A DNA stretch of 64,000 nucleotides, from the NCBI RefSeq assembly GCF_000699445.3, contig NC_067196.1, positions 86,294,364-86,358,363 of the forward strand. The letters are read 5' to 3'. This stretch comes from Schistosoma haematobium (taxonomy: Eukaryota > Platyhelminthes > Trematoda > Strigeidida > Schistosomatidae). Below, piece after piece: positions 36,141-48,479 of this stretch. Numbering within the stretch: position 1 is the stretch's first letter; each line of letters starts with the position of its first letter. The notes under the pieces were generated by a model. That model was not told where the DNA came from, did not search any database, and was given only the letters and a program-made list of their open reading frames with translations. Made by a program: the position numbers and the translations under genes.

Positions 36141-36424
36141 CGACAGACCTCCTATCCTTATTACTGAAGACTGAAACTCTGTTATTGGAACATTTCATTA
36201 TACGATAGCCGGATAACATAATTTGGTGAACGCTTAGCATGCCTGGATCTACAAATGAAAATAGGTACATAAATACCAGGGAGATGTGTAATCTTCAGTC
36301 TGATAAGTGTTATGTTTAAATTAAACCACTCGAGACGCTTGGGAAATCTAGAAACTTTGGATTCGGGTACACCTAATAAAGACGGCCAGCCCATGAGGCC
36401 ATGGTCTCCATATAAGTTCTAGTT

Positions 36425-36485
36425 TCTTAATTACTTACTTACGCCTGTTACTCCCAGTGGGGCATAGGCCGCACACCAGCACTCT
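36425..36485 (-). mobile_element. RTE 3' terminus
   Basis: TTACTTACTTACGCCTGTTA is the reverse complement of the family's terminal GTAACAGG-GTAAGTAAG end. Only about 60 bases remain, so this is an extremely 5'-truncated insertion. From 36490 to 37240 I see nothing recognisable. Confidence 0.7.
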
Positions 36486-37249
36486 AGTTTCTTAGACGAA
36501 ATATATCATTCTATCCCCAGCTCAAATGCATCCTTCAGAGTTTCCTAAAAAGCGTGCTGCTGACTGTCGAAATAGCGCTAGTCAGTGTAGACAAGGGTGT
36601 GAATTCGGTGTAAGATCTTATAAATTTAGCAGTTAAACCATAGCAAATACGCAATAACGGTTTGGGTTTAATGTCCTACTAGCATAAATAAGTGCACTAA
36701 TATAAACATAGACCCAAATCTCACAAGATTCCTAGAGTATATACTTGAGTTGCAGACCGGGCTGATGGCCTAAGTATTACAATGGAACTTGAGGTAATAT
36801 TATAGGATGAAGAACCGACTGATAAAACGATATGTCCGATTATATCTTTTCTTTGCTTTTTACTCCGGTGATGAGCTGGTTTCTAGTTCCTTATGAAAGT
36901 AAGAAATATTTGAATTGATATGCTAAAAGTTTCCTAAATAGTTCAATTTAAGGCAACTAGATGAGCACAAATAAACGTATTACATTTGTAACCCGTAATC
37001 AGCATATAACAAGTACAAAAGAATCATCAGTTAGTATAAACATCGCGACCGCCACAGACTAAATGAGAACAGATTTCTGTAATAGATTGTACTTCTCTTT
37101 AGGTTCATCACATGTCTGTCTGGCTATGTATCTAGAATGTAGATATTAGTACTAGAATTAACAACCGAAATCAAAACAAACTCACCTGTATAGTATAATT
37201 GTATTTCATCAAAATATCAGTTGTGTGTACTTAAATCATCATATTGGAT

Positions 37250-39060
37250 TAAAACCATAGATTTTCCAACATTCTTCAACACGATCCCATTAGCTAGTCA
37301 GAGATCATTTCCATGACTAAAGATACTTCATATTCGAACGCAGAACCCTTCTTTTAGTAGATTCTATGGAGTCCTTTTCGTTACTGAATGTTAATCATTC
37401 TTATATTGCCGTAGAATTGTGTCTACTTCCCTTCCAGATAATTAAATGTTGAAACAGCAATCGATTTAATGGCAGTTTTACGTGTCCTGACAGAATTTTC
37501 TCTCTGACCATTAGAACATGGGTGTCTAGAAGCAGTGAACAGATGTCTACACACCAAACTGTTTAACCGGTTAGTGACTGTTTTTGCAGTAAACCGAGAA
37601 CAGTTATCAGTCACTAACACTATAGGGACCTCCTGACCAACTAAAAACTTTTCTTAATGCTCAAAAGTGTGAAATCAGAACATGATGAGATTGTGAAAAT
37701 AACTTGAGGCCACTTTAAAAAAATCAATGACACTGATTACATAGTGTCAGCCGAGAAAGAATAAAATAGTCCGCACAAACTCTCTGCCAGGCCTCAAACG
37801 ATACTCGTCATAGAATCCTTTCTGAAGAATGATTTTCCAACTCATGACACCTTCCATCATTTTCAACTTAACTACTGTATCTGTTTTTATCTCCAGCCGC
37901 TAACAAGTTCATCTCGTTCGGGTAATCATTCTCTGAACACCCAAATATTCACTATAAGGATCTTCAAGGACAGATTTACGTAATGAAGAAGGAATAACAA
38001 CATGATCATTTCAACACTGAATACCATCAAGAGTAGTGGATAACTTATACTGCTTTGAAAAAAAGCAGAAAATTTACGTTTTAGATCAGCATTTCAGCCT
38101 TTTCGCATGATACTGAGTATGCATCCAAATTAATAATAGGTCCCTCTAATGAAATCTAGACGTCTTACCGGTAAAGGATGCACTAACAAACACTACGCAG
38201 TATAAACAGGTTTGCCTTATAATGATTGTCGAGATATGTAGTCCTGGTGTAAAAGCGTTACCGTCAACTTGGTATCCAAGAAATTCAAAACTACGTTCAC
38301 CAGATGGTCACTTATATGGATCCACCGTAATATTCTGCTCAATTAAACGATACGATAAAGCAATAGGGCTATGGTCATGGACTTCTTTATCAAAACCATG
38401 AATAATAAGATGACTCTGACAAACGGCATCACCTTTAACATCATTGACCATATTACTCATCATTTCCCGAAATTTGGCTGTAAAATGACGCAAATCAAAT
38501 TGAAGTTGTATTTGAATAGACCAAAAGAAAGTGTTAGTTGTCGTCAAAATAGATGAGGAGTGATCTAAGACGGTTTGAAAGAGATAAAATTTTTAGTCAA
38601 CTTTTAAGAATACCTTAGAACCATGAAGTCGATTAGGATTATTTTCAGCTTCTACAGTCGTTCGTGTTTGCTTCAACAAACGAGAGTTCAATGCTCATCC
38701 ATAATCACCACATATTCTAGAGTTTTTGCCATCAGACTTCGAGGATATAATAATTATATAACTCCATACTGAGGACTGGATTGGTTCAGTTATACGTTTC
38801 CTACACAAATCGTTAAATGTTTAATGTATTACTTCTCGAAAATCATAGGGAATCATTTGTCTTTTAAGAAAGACTGGATCATCTTGTACTTGAAGTCTTA
38901 TCTGCCGAATTCCCATACATCCTCTGTACTTAGCAGATGCAGCTATCAAATCTTTAAGTAAAGCGTTGAAATCTTCTTTAGAAACTAATAAAGTCACCTC
39001 TACTTTGAGACTGTAAAATTTTGGTCTAGTTCGTCATTAGTACCGCTATAATAGATCTAA
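37250..39060 (-). mobile_element. Gypsy/Saci-like LTR retrotransposon pol relic
   Basis: Minus-strand fragments occur in the correct pol order. Reverse transcriptase near 38308-38550 has FREMMSNMVNDVKG, then HGFDKEVHDHSPIAL. The integrase amino-terminal region near 37900 has VVIPSSLRKSVLEDP and YLGVQRM. The integrase core at 37423-37620 has LVTDNCSRFTAKTV, HLFTASRHPCSNGQRE and TRKTAIKSI. Many stops and frameshifts are present, and the catalytic YQDD-type box has become VCQSH. No LTRs are recognised at either end. Confidence 0.85.
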
Positions 39061-39384
39061 TCATAAAATTATAGACTTGTCATGATGTGACTGCCTAATC
39101 TATAAGATCTTGCGTGGAAATCACACCATTGTGTACACTGACTCATCGTAACGTAATAATCAGTAATATAACGTCTAATATTTCTGAACACATTCGGGCT
39201 GAAGATAGAATAAAGTATTTGTTGTGTATGAACACAATCTATACAGAATGGCCAGGTTGTGAGGCCGAGCAATGCGATCCGATTGAATGAATTCATGTTC
39301 CCTCATAGACTATCGTTGACCTGCCTTTTGTGTTACATGGTGAATATAAATATTTTTAGTAATCCCATGCTCGGCTTCAAAGTT

Positions 39385-40065
39385 TATGTGTTTATGAACC
39401 AATGCCACTTTAAGTTACTAGCATTTGATCACAAATACCTTGGAAATATCGCTCGCATCTGCTGGGATCGCCAGGTAAATAATAGTGAAGTTAGACATAA
39501 GGTATTAGAGAATAATTGTAGACCAGTTGACGAGGTTGTGAATTTTCATCGACTGAGATGGTTTGACCACGTGTTGCGTATGCCTGAACTCCAACTTCCA
39601 CGATGCGCGATGCTGACCAGTGTTAGAAACGGTTAAAAGAAAGTCAGGATCGACCAAACCAAGAGGTAACATCATTTCTTGAAGTCACTAACTTCTAGTC
39701 TGGGCCATGTTGGTAGATTCGAACAACGTGGTTGAGGTCCAGGTGACTATCGTAACAAATGGTTAAAAACTCTTGGTGACATGGCTGAGGATAGATCACA
39801 ATGCCGTAGGTGTATACACTCTTTGTCTACCCTTTAACCGTGAGATTAAACTCACTTTATGCATTGATTTCTGAAAACCAATTTTTTCTCTTGATATAAT
39901 GTCTTCTTTTAAATATAACTACTACTGAAGTGACTGCTTTTATGGATTTGGTGTTCATCTTGTTGTGCTAAGTTGGTATAGCAACTTGGAATGATGCACG
40001 CTTGTGCCTGGTCCTACGTGGTAGATGACCGACCGATATATTACACTGGTTTGTACATGTCAATA
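39385..40065 (+). mobile_element. Perere-like non-LTR element, 3' portion
   Basis: Begins KLLAFDHKYLGNIARICWDR and continues NNSEVRHKVLENN, FHRLRWFDHVLRMPELQLP. After a stop, the frame is traceable to the RCIHSL end and the 3'UTR with GTGTTCATCTTGTTGTGCTA and GTGCCTGGTCCTACGTGG. It is the closest relative in this window of the 13.2-kb copy. It is 5'-truncated and defective. Confidence 0.85.
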
Positions 40066-40069
40066 ATAA

Positions 40070-41860
40070 ACAATACTAAGTTAATATCATTTGACAAGTG
40101 GACCCTTTGTTGTATCAACTTGAGTATGTTTGCAAAATTCCATGAAATGTGTAAAAACCAACTGACATGCATATGATTATTAGTATTCTGGAACTTCTAA
40201 TCTAATAACTGTTGGTGTTTGACTTCTGTTGCTTAAAAATTCTATATGAGTAATGCGTAAGGCTCTGAGACACTGAAAAAGTAAGATTCATCATCCTGTC
40301 CAGCTGATGCAGCAATTCATGAACCAACTCCGAGAATTAGTGATTATAATCATACGACTAGCACCACTGATGACAACCTTCCATCTGGTGAAACCACGTT
40401 TCCGTGTTTTGAAAGGGAATAAATTATTTATAAGGTTTATAATACAGTCCATTTTCTGTGTGGTCACTTATCTCATTCAGGCAGAGAAACAAGAAAAACT
40501 AGGCGCTTGATATTGGAAGACGAATGAAGATAAATTGACGAGATTAAGCCAAACGGCAGTTATCCTAATCCACCAAAGCATAGTACAGACATGACAGGTG
40601 TCGGCCAAAAGGCGGATAGTGAGAAATAAAGTAAAATTATTAGAGAACCGTTGACTCGACGCTGTTTTGACTAAATGGTTACGTTAACGAAATATACATG
40701 CTGCAAACCCTCGTATTTAATTATCTACTTAATTTATATCAGAGGACAACGGAACGAAACAAAACAAATGCGAGGAAGAATTTCGGATAGGCATATTTCA
40801 TACACTCGTTGATCCAGACAGACAACTAGAGAAAGAAAGTGTAGAAGCAGAGCAAAACGGCAAACATACCAACTCACTATACGACAAATTACAAGCGTTA
40901 GTCTAGCTAGAAAAATAGATAGTGAGTAGTGTGACAAAGAGACATTCATTGGACAAAATAATGAGTAACAGACAAACGCATTCAAGTACACACAAGGCGC
41001 ATGAGCATAGAAATACAAGGAATGGGACGTGTATATGATTCGAAGGTTATTATGAAAGTAAAATTGGCTCAATGTCACAAGCTCTTTGAGTTATTAAAGT
41101 CAGTTCAAAAGCTTGAATGAATTGTGTGAGCATGTACTGTCACTAGACACTACATAATAATGGTAAGAGATATTGTGTTTGATCACATACACATCTGACC
41201 AAACGTGTAACTGTCAAAATTTTCTCATATGGACTGGAATGTAACATGACATTGTATAAATACCTGACAATGTCCCTCCACATATTAATCTCAGTAATTT
41301 ACAGAAAACGACGATAATAAGTCTTACTATTTCAAGGGGTAAATGACTCCTTAAAATCTACATCTTTGTAGAGGTTCAACACTGATTCTTACCTTGCTAC
41401 TTTTAACGTACACGACTACCTAAATGCTCCAGATAAAGTATGGTGGCCATTTCTGAAGGAATCTTATACTAAACGACTCTCTTTCTACATAAAAGTCTTA
41501 AACCAACTAATCTCTACCCACATTCCAATATGTCGTTTCCATAAACCATTACAGTCTTCTTAAATGTTTGTAATCGAGACATGATTTTGTAAGGTAGTTG
41601 GACAACACTGTTTCCGATTTTTTCATTTCCAGTATATCTTCACTATCAATCAAGTGAAAGGTTAATTCTGTTTGGAAATTTATTCAAAGTAAGTAACTTA
41701 ATCATTTTTCTTTAAAAACCAGCCAAATTCAGAAACGAATACTTTAAAATATTGGTATGTCACTTTAGTGTATTCCTAAAGTAACTAAATAGATAGAGAC
41801 TACTAACTTCTTGATTCAAGTAATGGTACTAGGAGTATGTTAACATTTTCGAAAAAAAAC
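40070..41860. other. no recognisable feature
   Basis: A minus-strand frame of 114 residues at 40734-41078 is rich in Ser, Leu and Tyr. It lacks splice context or any motif I know, so I do not call it a gene. Confidence 0.45.
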
Positions 41861-43253
41861 AGACTATGAGAGGCAAGGGCTCTCAGCAGTGCAATATCTC
41901 AGCATTCACTTGACATCGGACATACCTTTGACATTCCTCAAGCTTTCAAAATTATTTACAAACAAAGAGACACTGCTTTTTTTCGGTTTTCTGAAGCGAT
42001 TGCTGTAAAAACATACCTTTTTGTCCAACTCCACATGTAGGTTTCTAGAGTTACTGCCGGTCCCAAGCCCGGGTAAAGAAGGAGGGTCGGGCATGGGGTT
42101 AGAGACCGTATTCCATAGAAAAATAACTCGCTAAAAAAACGCTAACCAGAAAAAATAATTCAAACCATTTAACCCCTGCCCTGAGAGTCAGAAGGTCTTC
42201 ATTAAGAAGAACTATGACGCCTCATGGTGAGAGCTGAGTTCTTTCGGAAGTCACGAGGTCAATCCCTGTTCTAACAACCAGGTACATGGAACGTCCGGAC
42301 ATTGTGGGAGACCGAGAAGACCAGCCAAATGGCAACGGAAATGAGGAGATACAACTTGACAGTACTAGGAATCAGAGAAACCCATTGGACCCGAGCTGGA
42401 CAATAAAGGCTAAATACGGGAGAGGTGCCACTATTCTCAGGTCACAAAGAGGAAAATGTTCCAAACACTCAGGGATTTGCTCTAATGCTGTCCAAAGTAG
42501 CACGAAATGCACTTGTAGGATGGGAATCTCACGGAACCAGAATCATCAAAGTATCATTCAAAACAAAGAAGGAGGGGATCACAATAAATATTATCCAATG
42601 TTATGCACCCACCAATGATAGCAATGAGGACATTAAAGATCAATTCTACGAGCGGCTGCAACCAATCATAGAGAAGTGCCTAAGAAAGGACCTCACCATT
42701 CTTATAGGAGATCTAAATGCCAAAGTTGGAACAGACAACACCAGATATGAAGATATCATGGGACGACATGGGTTGACTGGGACAGAGAAATGAAAATGGA
42801 GACAGATTTGCAAATCTGTATGTATTCAACAAATTAGTCATAGGAGGCACAATATTTCCACACAAGCGTATACACAAGGCTACATGGATCTCACCGGAAC
42901 ACACTACAGAGAACCAGATAGATCATATTTGCATCAACCAAAAATTCCGAAGGACAATGGAAGATGTGAGAACTAGGAGAGGAGCTGACATAGCTTCAGA
43001 TCACCATCTTGTTGTGGTCAATTTAAAACTGAAGCTAAAGAAAAACTGGACAAACAGTATTACAAAGCTTCAATACAGCCTTCCTTCGAGATACTGACAA
43101 ACTCAATGAATTTAAGATAGCTCTCAACAACAGGTTCCAAGCCTTACAGGATCTACTGAAGGAAGAAGAAACTACTATGGAGGACAACTGGAGAGGTATC
43201 AAAGAAGCATTAACTTCAACGTATCAGGAGATTCTGGGCCTCAAGAAGCATCA

Positions 43254-43778
43254 TTGCAAGGAATAGATCTCTATAGAAACACTGGACAGGATCAAAAAAG
43301 GAAGAACAGGAAGACAGCAATTAACAACAGCCGAACACGAGCAGGGAAAGCCCAAGCACAAGCTGAATACATAGAAGCAAACAAGCAAGTGAAGAGGAGC
43401 ATTAGAGCCGACAGGAAGAAATACGTGGAAGAACTCGCAACGACGGTGGAAAAAGCTGCAAGGGGAAGAAATATGAAACAAATTTACGATACAATGAAGA
43501 AACTAGCAGGGAAATACAGTAAACCAGAGAGACCGGCCAACGACAAAGAAGGTAGGCCAATCACTGAAATTCAACAACAGTGGAACAGATGGGTAGAATA
43601 CTTCGAGGAACTCCTGAACAGGCCGGCTCCAACGAATCCACCGGACATTGAAGCAGAGTACACAGATCTTCCTATAGATGTCAACCCACCAACGACGAAA
43701 GAAATCAGAATGGCCATCAGACAAATCAAGAGCGGGAAAGCAGCAGGACCAGACAGCATACCAGCTGAAGCACTGTAG
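43254..43778 (+). pseudogene. RTE polyprotein segment, linker and RT fingers
   Basis: The longest intact piece upstream of the RT core, 174 residues. The first half is basic and helical (RTRAGKAQAQAEYIEANKQV). The second half is the RT entry region with TTKEIRMAIRQIKSGKAAGP, where GPD is the conserved RT motif 1/2 turn. It is ended by TAG at 43779. The frame is the same as in the two downstream pieces. Confidence 0.88.
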
Positions 43779-44126
43779 TCAAACATCGAAGTAACTACAA
43801 GCATGCTTTAACTTCAATTCAAAAAGATTTGGGAGGAGGAACAAGTGCCGATGGACTGGAAAGAAGGACACCTCATCAAGATTCCAAAGAAAGGAGATCT
43901 GAGCAAATGTGAAAACTACAGAGGCATTACACTACTGTCAATACCAGGGAAAGTCTTCAACAGAGCTTTGTTGAACCGGATGAAAGATGCAGTAGACGCC
44001 CAACTTCGAGATCAGCAAGCTGAACTACAGTGCAAGGTCGTTCATAGAGGACAGCTGACAGATGCATTCCAAGTAAGGACCAGAGTCTGACAAGGCTGTC
44101 TACTCTCTCGCATCCTCTTTCTTCTG

Positions 44127-44792
44127 GTGGTTGACTGGATTATGAAGACCTCGATATCTGAAGGAAAACACGGCATACAATGGACAGCTCAGAATCAATT
44201 AGACGATTTGGACTTCGCAGATGACCTAGCTCTCCTATCGCATACACATGAAAAGATGCAGATGAAGACAGCCAGTGTAGCGGCAGTCTCTGCATCAGTA
44301 GGCCTCAGCATACACAAAGGGAAAACCAAGGTCCTCAAATTCAAAGCGGAGAACAGCAATCCAATCACCCTTGATGGCGAAACTCTGGAAGATGTAGAAT
44401 CCTTCACATATCTGGGAAGCATCGTCGATAGACATGGAGGTTCAGATGCAGACGTAAAGGCGAGGATTGGCAAAGCAAGGGCCGCATTCCTACAATTGAA
44501 GAACATATGGAACTCAAAACAACTTTCAACCAATATCAAAGTGAGAATCTTCAATACGAACGTCAAGGCAATTCTACTGTATGGAACTGAAACTTGGAGA
44601 ACTACAACAACCACAATCAAGAAAGTACAAGTATTTATAAATAGCTGTCTACGCAAGATACTCGACATCCATTGGCCGGATACCATCAGTAACAGCCTGC
44701 TGTGGGAGAGAACAAACCAACTTCCAGCTGAAGAGGAAATTAGTAAAAGACAATGGAGTTGGTGGATAGGACATACATTACGGAAATCATGA
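44127..44792 (+). pseudogene. RTE polyprotein segment, RT palm and C-terminal domain
   Basis: 221 residues from VDWIMKTS through [13 protein letters not shown] (RT motif C, catalytic aspartates), IHKGKTKVL (motif D), [12 protein letters not shown], the LLYGTETW thumb region and [16 protein letters not shown], to a stop after HTLRKS. The aspartate-bearing motif A region is missing from the element because of the deletion at about 44018. This piece could not work alone. Confidence 0.9.
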
Positions 44793-45054
44793 AACTGTAT
44801 CAAGAGGCAATCCCTAACTTGAAACCTTGAAGGGAAGCGGAAAAGAGGAAGGCCAAATAACACATTACGTCGGAAAACAGAAGTAGATATGAAAAGGATG
44901 AATTACAACTAGAAGGAGCTAGAAAAGATTGCCAAGGACAGTGTTGGATGGCGAGTGCTGGTGACCGGCCTATGCTCTTCTATGAGGAGTAACAGGAGTA
45001 AGTAAGTAATCTCTTTTCTGATGAATGTAAGGAAATGAGCCCCAATTTTTATTA

Positions 45055-45115
45055 ATTTAATAGTTGAATTCATGATTCCATTAAAGCTAAACCACCGTGG
45101 ACCAACATCTACGTC
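45055..45115 (-). repeat. family B SINE fragment
   Basis: GAATTCATGATTCCATTAAA, then GCTAAACCACCGTGGA, is the antisense 3' end of the family B element, the same arm that starts the fold-back copies at 15.9 and 45.8 kb. No head or ribozyme is attached. From 45120 to 45770 I see AT-rich DNA with a GTCAGACTTGTCTGAC palindrome near 45484 and a related half-site near 45600, but no gene. Confidence 0.6.
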
Positions 45116-45770
45116 ATTTGTTTCACACTATATTTACCTCAATTTAAACTTTCAATGCATATATGATTGCAAGCAGAGGATGGACAACCACGAAATATAA
45201 TGAATTCATATTATTCTGAATTCATGTCTGTTCTGGCTTTATTTAAATTCATGAAGGATACTAAGTGTATATCAGCTAAATATTTCTCGTATTGTCTCTG
45301 TTAAAGCAAATATCTATTTCAGAATATGAATAAAACAGCTTGTTTGTTATTTTCAATGATCATAAAATAAAATATTCACGAAAGATCATTAAATATTCAA
45401 AGATTTAGACTGATATGATATTATTATTTTCTTTTATATTTCTGATATGTGGGCGCGGATGATAATGATTGGTTGTTTGTTTAGTCAGACTTGTCTGACA
45501 GGCGTCTGATCAGCGTTAGATGAGTTATATATTCTCCTATGTTTATTATTATTAGTGGATTGTTGTCGGTTTCCAGTGTGGAATTATATTTACGTTGTAG
45601 TCAGACAAGTTAAATATTCTCGATCTGAATTGTGTTAAAGTCCTGTAGAATGAGATATTGGAAGGGAATCTAGTGTATTTATTTATTTATTCATTCATTA
45701 TTATTAGCTTTATTCAATATTATATATTTGGTATAATATAAAATTCTCAACACAAATTATTTCCCAGATT

Positions 45771-46085
45771 GAAGTCATGAGTCAATTGAAGCTAAACCAC
45801 CATGGAAAACCAGGTCTGTTGTGAGATATTAGCTCACTGAAGACAATGGTGTACGGTGGCGCAACTTCGTGGGTTGGTTGGAGTTAGACATTAACACCAT
45901 TGAATGCGGCTCAGTGGTCTAGTTGGTTAAGCGCCTGGCGCGGGACTGATAGGTCCTGGGTTCGAGTCTCACGGGGGGCGGGATCGTGGATGCGCACTGC
46001 TGAGGAGTCCCATACTAGGACGAAACGGCCGTCTAATGCTTCCAGGTTCTCCATGATGGTCTAGCTTCAATTGGTTCATGATTCC
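45771..46085 (+). repeat. family B ribozyme SINE, fold-back form
   Basis: An inverted arm (45771-45811) is joined to a full plus-strand unit: pre-head block GGTGGCGCAACTTCGTGG, tRNA-like head with box A GTGGTCTAGTTGGTTAA and box B GGGTTCGAGTCTC near 45960, then the hammerhead at 46000. The mirror arm is at 46046-46085. This matches the structure at 15.9 and 62.5 kb. Confidence 0.85.
45985..46045 (+). ncRNA. hammerhead ribozyme, family B, core intact
   Basis: CTGAGGA at 46000-46006, stem II GTCC/GGAC, GAAAC at 46022-46026, minimal stem III CGGCCG, and GTC at 46031-46033. The 3' strand of stem I reads TAATGC instead of CAGTGC, so stem I has a wobble and a mismatch against GCACTG. Cleavage is possible but probably slower than in the 62777 copy. 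Confidence 0.8.
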
Positions 46086-46779
46086 AATCTGTGAAATTTC
46101 TAAAATCCCCACAAACCCCTTCTGATAACAAATGAGTCCAACAATTTTCCGTTTCTTTCTTCTTGATTGATCCTGACGATAAATATTGAGTGATCAACAG
46201 TTAGATTTTAGCAGTCCAGTAAATGAACATCTGAATAGTGTACATTTTTTTCGCTGTATATTGCCAGTGACCAAAATACCTCTTATTGGGGCTTTTGTAT
46301 CTTTTACAACGAAAGATTATTCACTTTTCAAAAAACGCATCTGAATAGGTTATGCGATTGATAAACATAATGAAGTATTCAAACAAACAAAATTAGATAA
46401 CTTGTTGAAATATCTAGATGGCAGGAACAGGTAGCCCAGATGTTCAAGCAGGCCGCCAACTATTCATCTAAGGCAAATTAACATCCCATTCGTGTAGACG
46501 AATATATATAATTAGCTGTCCTTTTCATCAGTGTATTAAAATTGAACCAAATAGACAAATGTTATTCTTATTCATTTGAACATTGAATATTCACATGGTA
46601 AATGCTTAGAAAAACAAACAAGTGAATGTCGTTTTTTTTTTCAAAATGAATACTAACGAAATAGAATTATAGTTTATGATTAAACATGTTTTCCTTGTAT
46701 ATTATAAACAAGTAAATGCCATTGACCAACCAACGAACCGACCGGTCGACCAGACAACCAAGCAACCATATCATTATTT

Positions 46780-46945
46780 ATTATTATTACGCCTGTTACT
46801 CCTCGTGAAGGAGCATAGACCTCTTACTAGCATTTTCCATCCAACCCTATCTTGGGCAATCCTTTCCAGCTCCTTCCAGTTGTCGTTCATCCTTTTCATA
46901 TCCGCTTTCCGTAGAAAACTAACTCGCTAAAAAAAATGCTAAGTA
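46780..46945 (-). mobile_element. RTE 3' tail joined to inverted 5' fragment
   Basis: The minus-strand RTE end (plus text GCCTGTTACTCCTCGTGAAG) runs to about 46910. It is followed by AACTAACTCGCTAAAAAAA on the plus strand, which is the element's own 5'UTR motif, as at 42125. The juxtaposition of the tail in one orientation and a 5' piece in the other suggests a rearranged or fold-back insertion. Confidence 0.7.
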
Positions 46946-47364
46946 ACCATATCAGAAAAGCTATAAATATAAAATATCATACACTTTGAAATTAACTTAA
47001 ATGAACGTTTGTAGTTCGATGAGGTATGGGTTCTTTATTACTTCAATCCATAATATATATATAGTTAAATGATCAAATGAATAGATATCATTGTGTTATC
47101 ATACAAAGAACAATCATAAATACAAAGAAGGTTAATTGTTAGAGACAAACAGAAGAATCATGACAGTTGTTCTAACAGAATTATTATTTCATAGTCTCAT
47201 CACAGACACACACAAAAAATGTTGATCTTTTCTTTTTTAAAGAAGTAACTATTTGGAAATAGGTGACTTCATGAAAAATGAAAACAATACAAAAAAAACA
47301 AACACTTTATGGAATATACAGATAAAATAACAAAAAAACAGAATGAAATCAATACGTTATTGAT

Positions 47365-47501
47365 TTAGTCCGTATCACTTGGTATAGAACTAGTTCGTCG
47401 ACGGGATAATTGTCCTTGAAATACACTTAGATCATCTACATTTGAAATTGAAGCATCACATGAAATTTCTACTTGTTTTTGTGGTTTTAAACAAAATGCT
47501 T
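47365..47501 (-). CDS. tetraspanin, terminal exon (cytoplasmic tail)
   Basis: Acceptor TTTCTTTTACAG, entered in phase 1, ending at TAA 47365-47367. It encodes 45 residues of C-terminal tail (EAFCLKPQKQVEISCD, then SVFQGQLSRRRTSSIPSDTD). It joins in frame to the exon ending at 50095. Tetraspanin tails are normally short, so this Ser/Arg-rich tail is long for the family. It has no classical tyrosine sorting motif that I can see. Confidence 0.88.
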
Positions 47502-47699
47502 CTGTAAAAGAAAAGTATTGAAGCAGATTTTTTTTTAAAAAAAAGCAAACAAACATGGTAACGATAAAAAATATTCTGTGATAAACTGTAAAATAAATTC
47601 TGTGGGACAAGTGAATTCTATGGAATAGTAGAACACTATTATAGAATAATGTTGAGATAGTGGAGAAGATTTGTGGCACAGATGGATAATTTTGATGAG

Positions 47700-48060
47700 G
47701 TTTTGTTCTTTGAGCTAGATGGTTTGATCATGGAGTATTCATCGTTCTTCTGAATGACATCATTAGCACAAACTTCAGGTAATAGTGAAGTGTTCGAATT
47801 TCTTCACATACGGTTCACAGCTTGTCCTATAGACTTGGATGTTGATTGGTTCTTGTTGACCTTAAACCTGTCATTGTTTACCTCAAGTAAAGATCAACAT
47901 GAAACAATCAACACGGAGGTGTACAGGACAAGCTATGAACTATATGTGAAGAAATGAGAACACTTATGTTTTACCTGAAATTTGTGCTGATGATGTCTTT
48001 CAGAAGAACGATGAAATCTTCACGATTAAATCATCCAGCTCAGAGAACAGAACTCCATGA
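47700..48060 (+). repeat. dispersed repeat F with internal palindrome, copy 2
   Basis: Contains inverted arms at 47790-47828 and 47925-47963 (39 bases, about five mismatches) around a 96-base loop. It is related to the copy at 1450-1675. The plus-strand 67-residue frame is an artefact of the repeat. It looks like a small non-autonomous element, but terminal repeats and target duplications are not visible. It sits in the last tetraspanin intron. Confidence 0.65.
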
Positions 48061-48479
48061 AAAATAGAATGATGTTATTAAAATAGTGTAAAGTATCCTA
48101 TACAATATCTTTTAGTTGTTAAAATCGCTTTACTTTTTAATAATTTAATCCATATTTTAATATACTAAAATGTACATTCAATCAAACTAAATTAAAATTA
48201 GTAACATCAGAAAGAAAGCCGTCAACTTTTATTCGGTTTTATACTTTACAGTCTAAAAATAGGGATACATTAGACTCAAAATACCTTCGATTGTTTTCGT
48301 CAATTAACATTTATATTACACGTTAGAAGCATGAAAACAAGGGTTATTTTTTTGTATTTCTGAGAAAATCCAGGACATTTATAGGAGAAATAGACGATAA
48401 AATTCTGGTTAAATTCATTAGTCCAATCACTCATCATCTTACTCACATTGGACATAGTGTTACGAACTAAATAACACTA

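Larger units (their letters stand above)
41870..45010 (+). mobile_element. RTE-clade (SR2-like) non-LTR retrotransposon, near full length, defective
   Basis: About 3.1 kb. The 5'UTR (41870-42270) includes CCGGTCCCAAGCCCGGGTAA and AACTCGCTAAAAAAACGCTA. The AP-type endonuclease follows in three successive frames: TWNVRT-like start at 42280, CYAPTNDS and GDLNAKVG at 42600-42735, SDHHLVV at 43000. A linker and RT fingers (IRQIKSGKAAGPDSIPAEAL) end at 43778 with a stop. RT resumes at 43845, has lost its central part at about 44018, and continues with [12 protein letters not shown] (catalytic ADD), [17 protein letters not shown] and RKILDIHW. It ends in [16 protein letters not shown] text and the terminal AGTAAGTAAG. 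Two frameshifts, several stops and an internal RT deletion make it non-autonomous. Confidence 0.92.

Noticed and set aside
40734..41078. 114-residue minus-strand frame
   Set aside because: No recognisable domain, no splice context, low-complexity hydrophobic composition. Left uncalled.
44195..44863. 222-residue minus-strand frame
   Set aside because: Antisense shadow of the RTE RT region.
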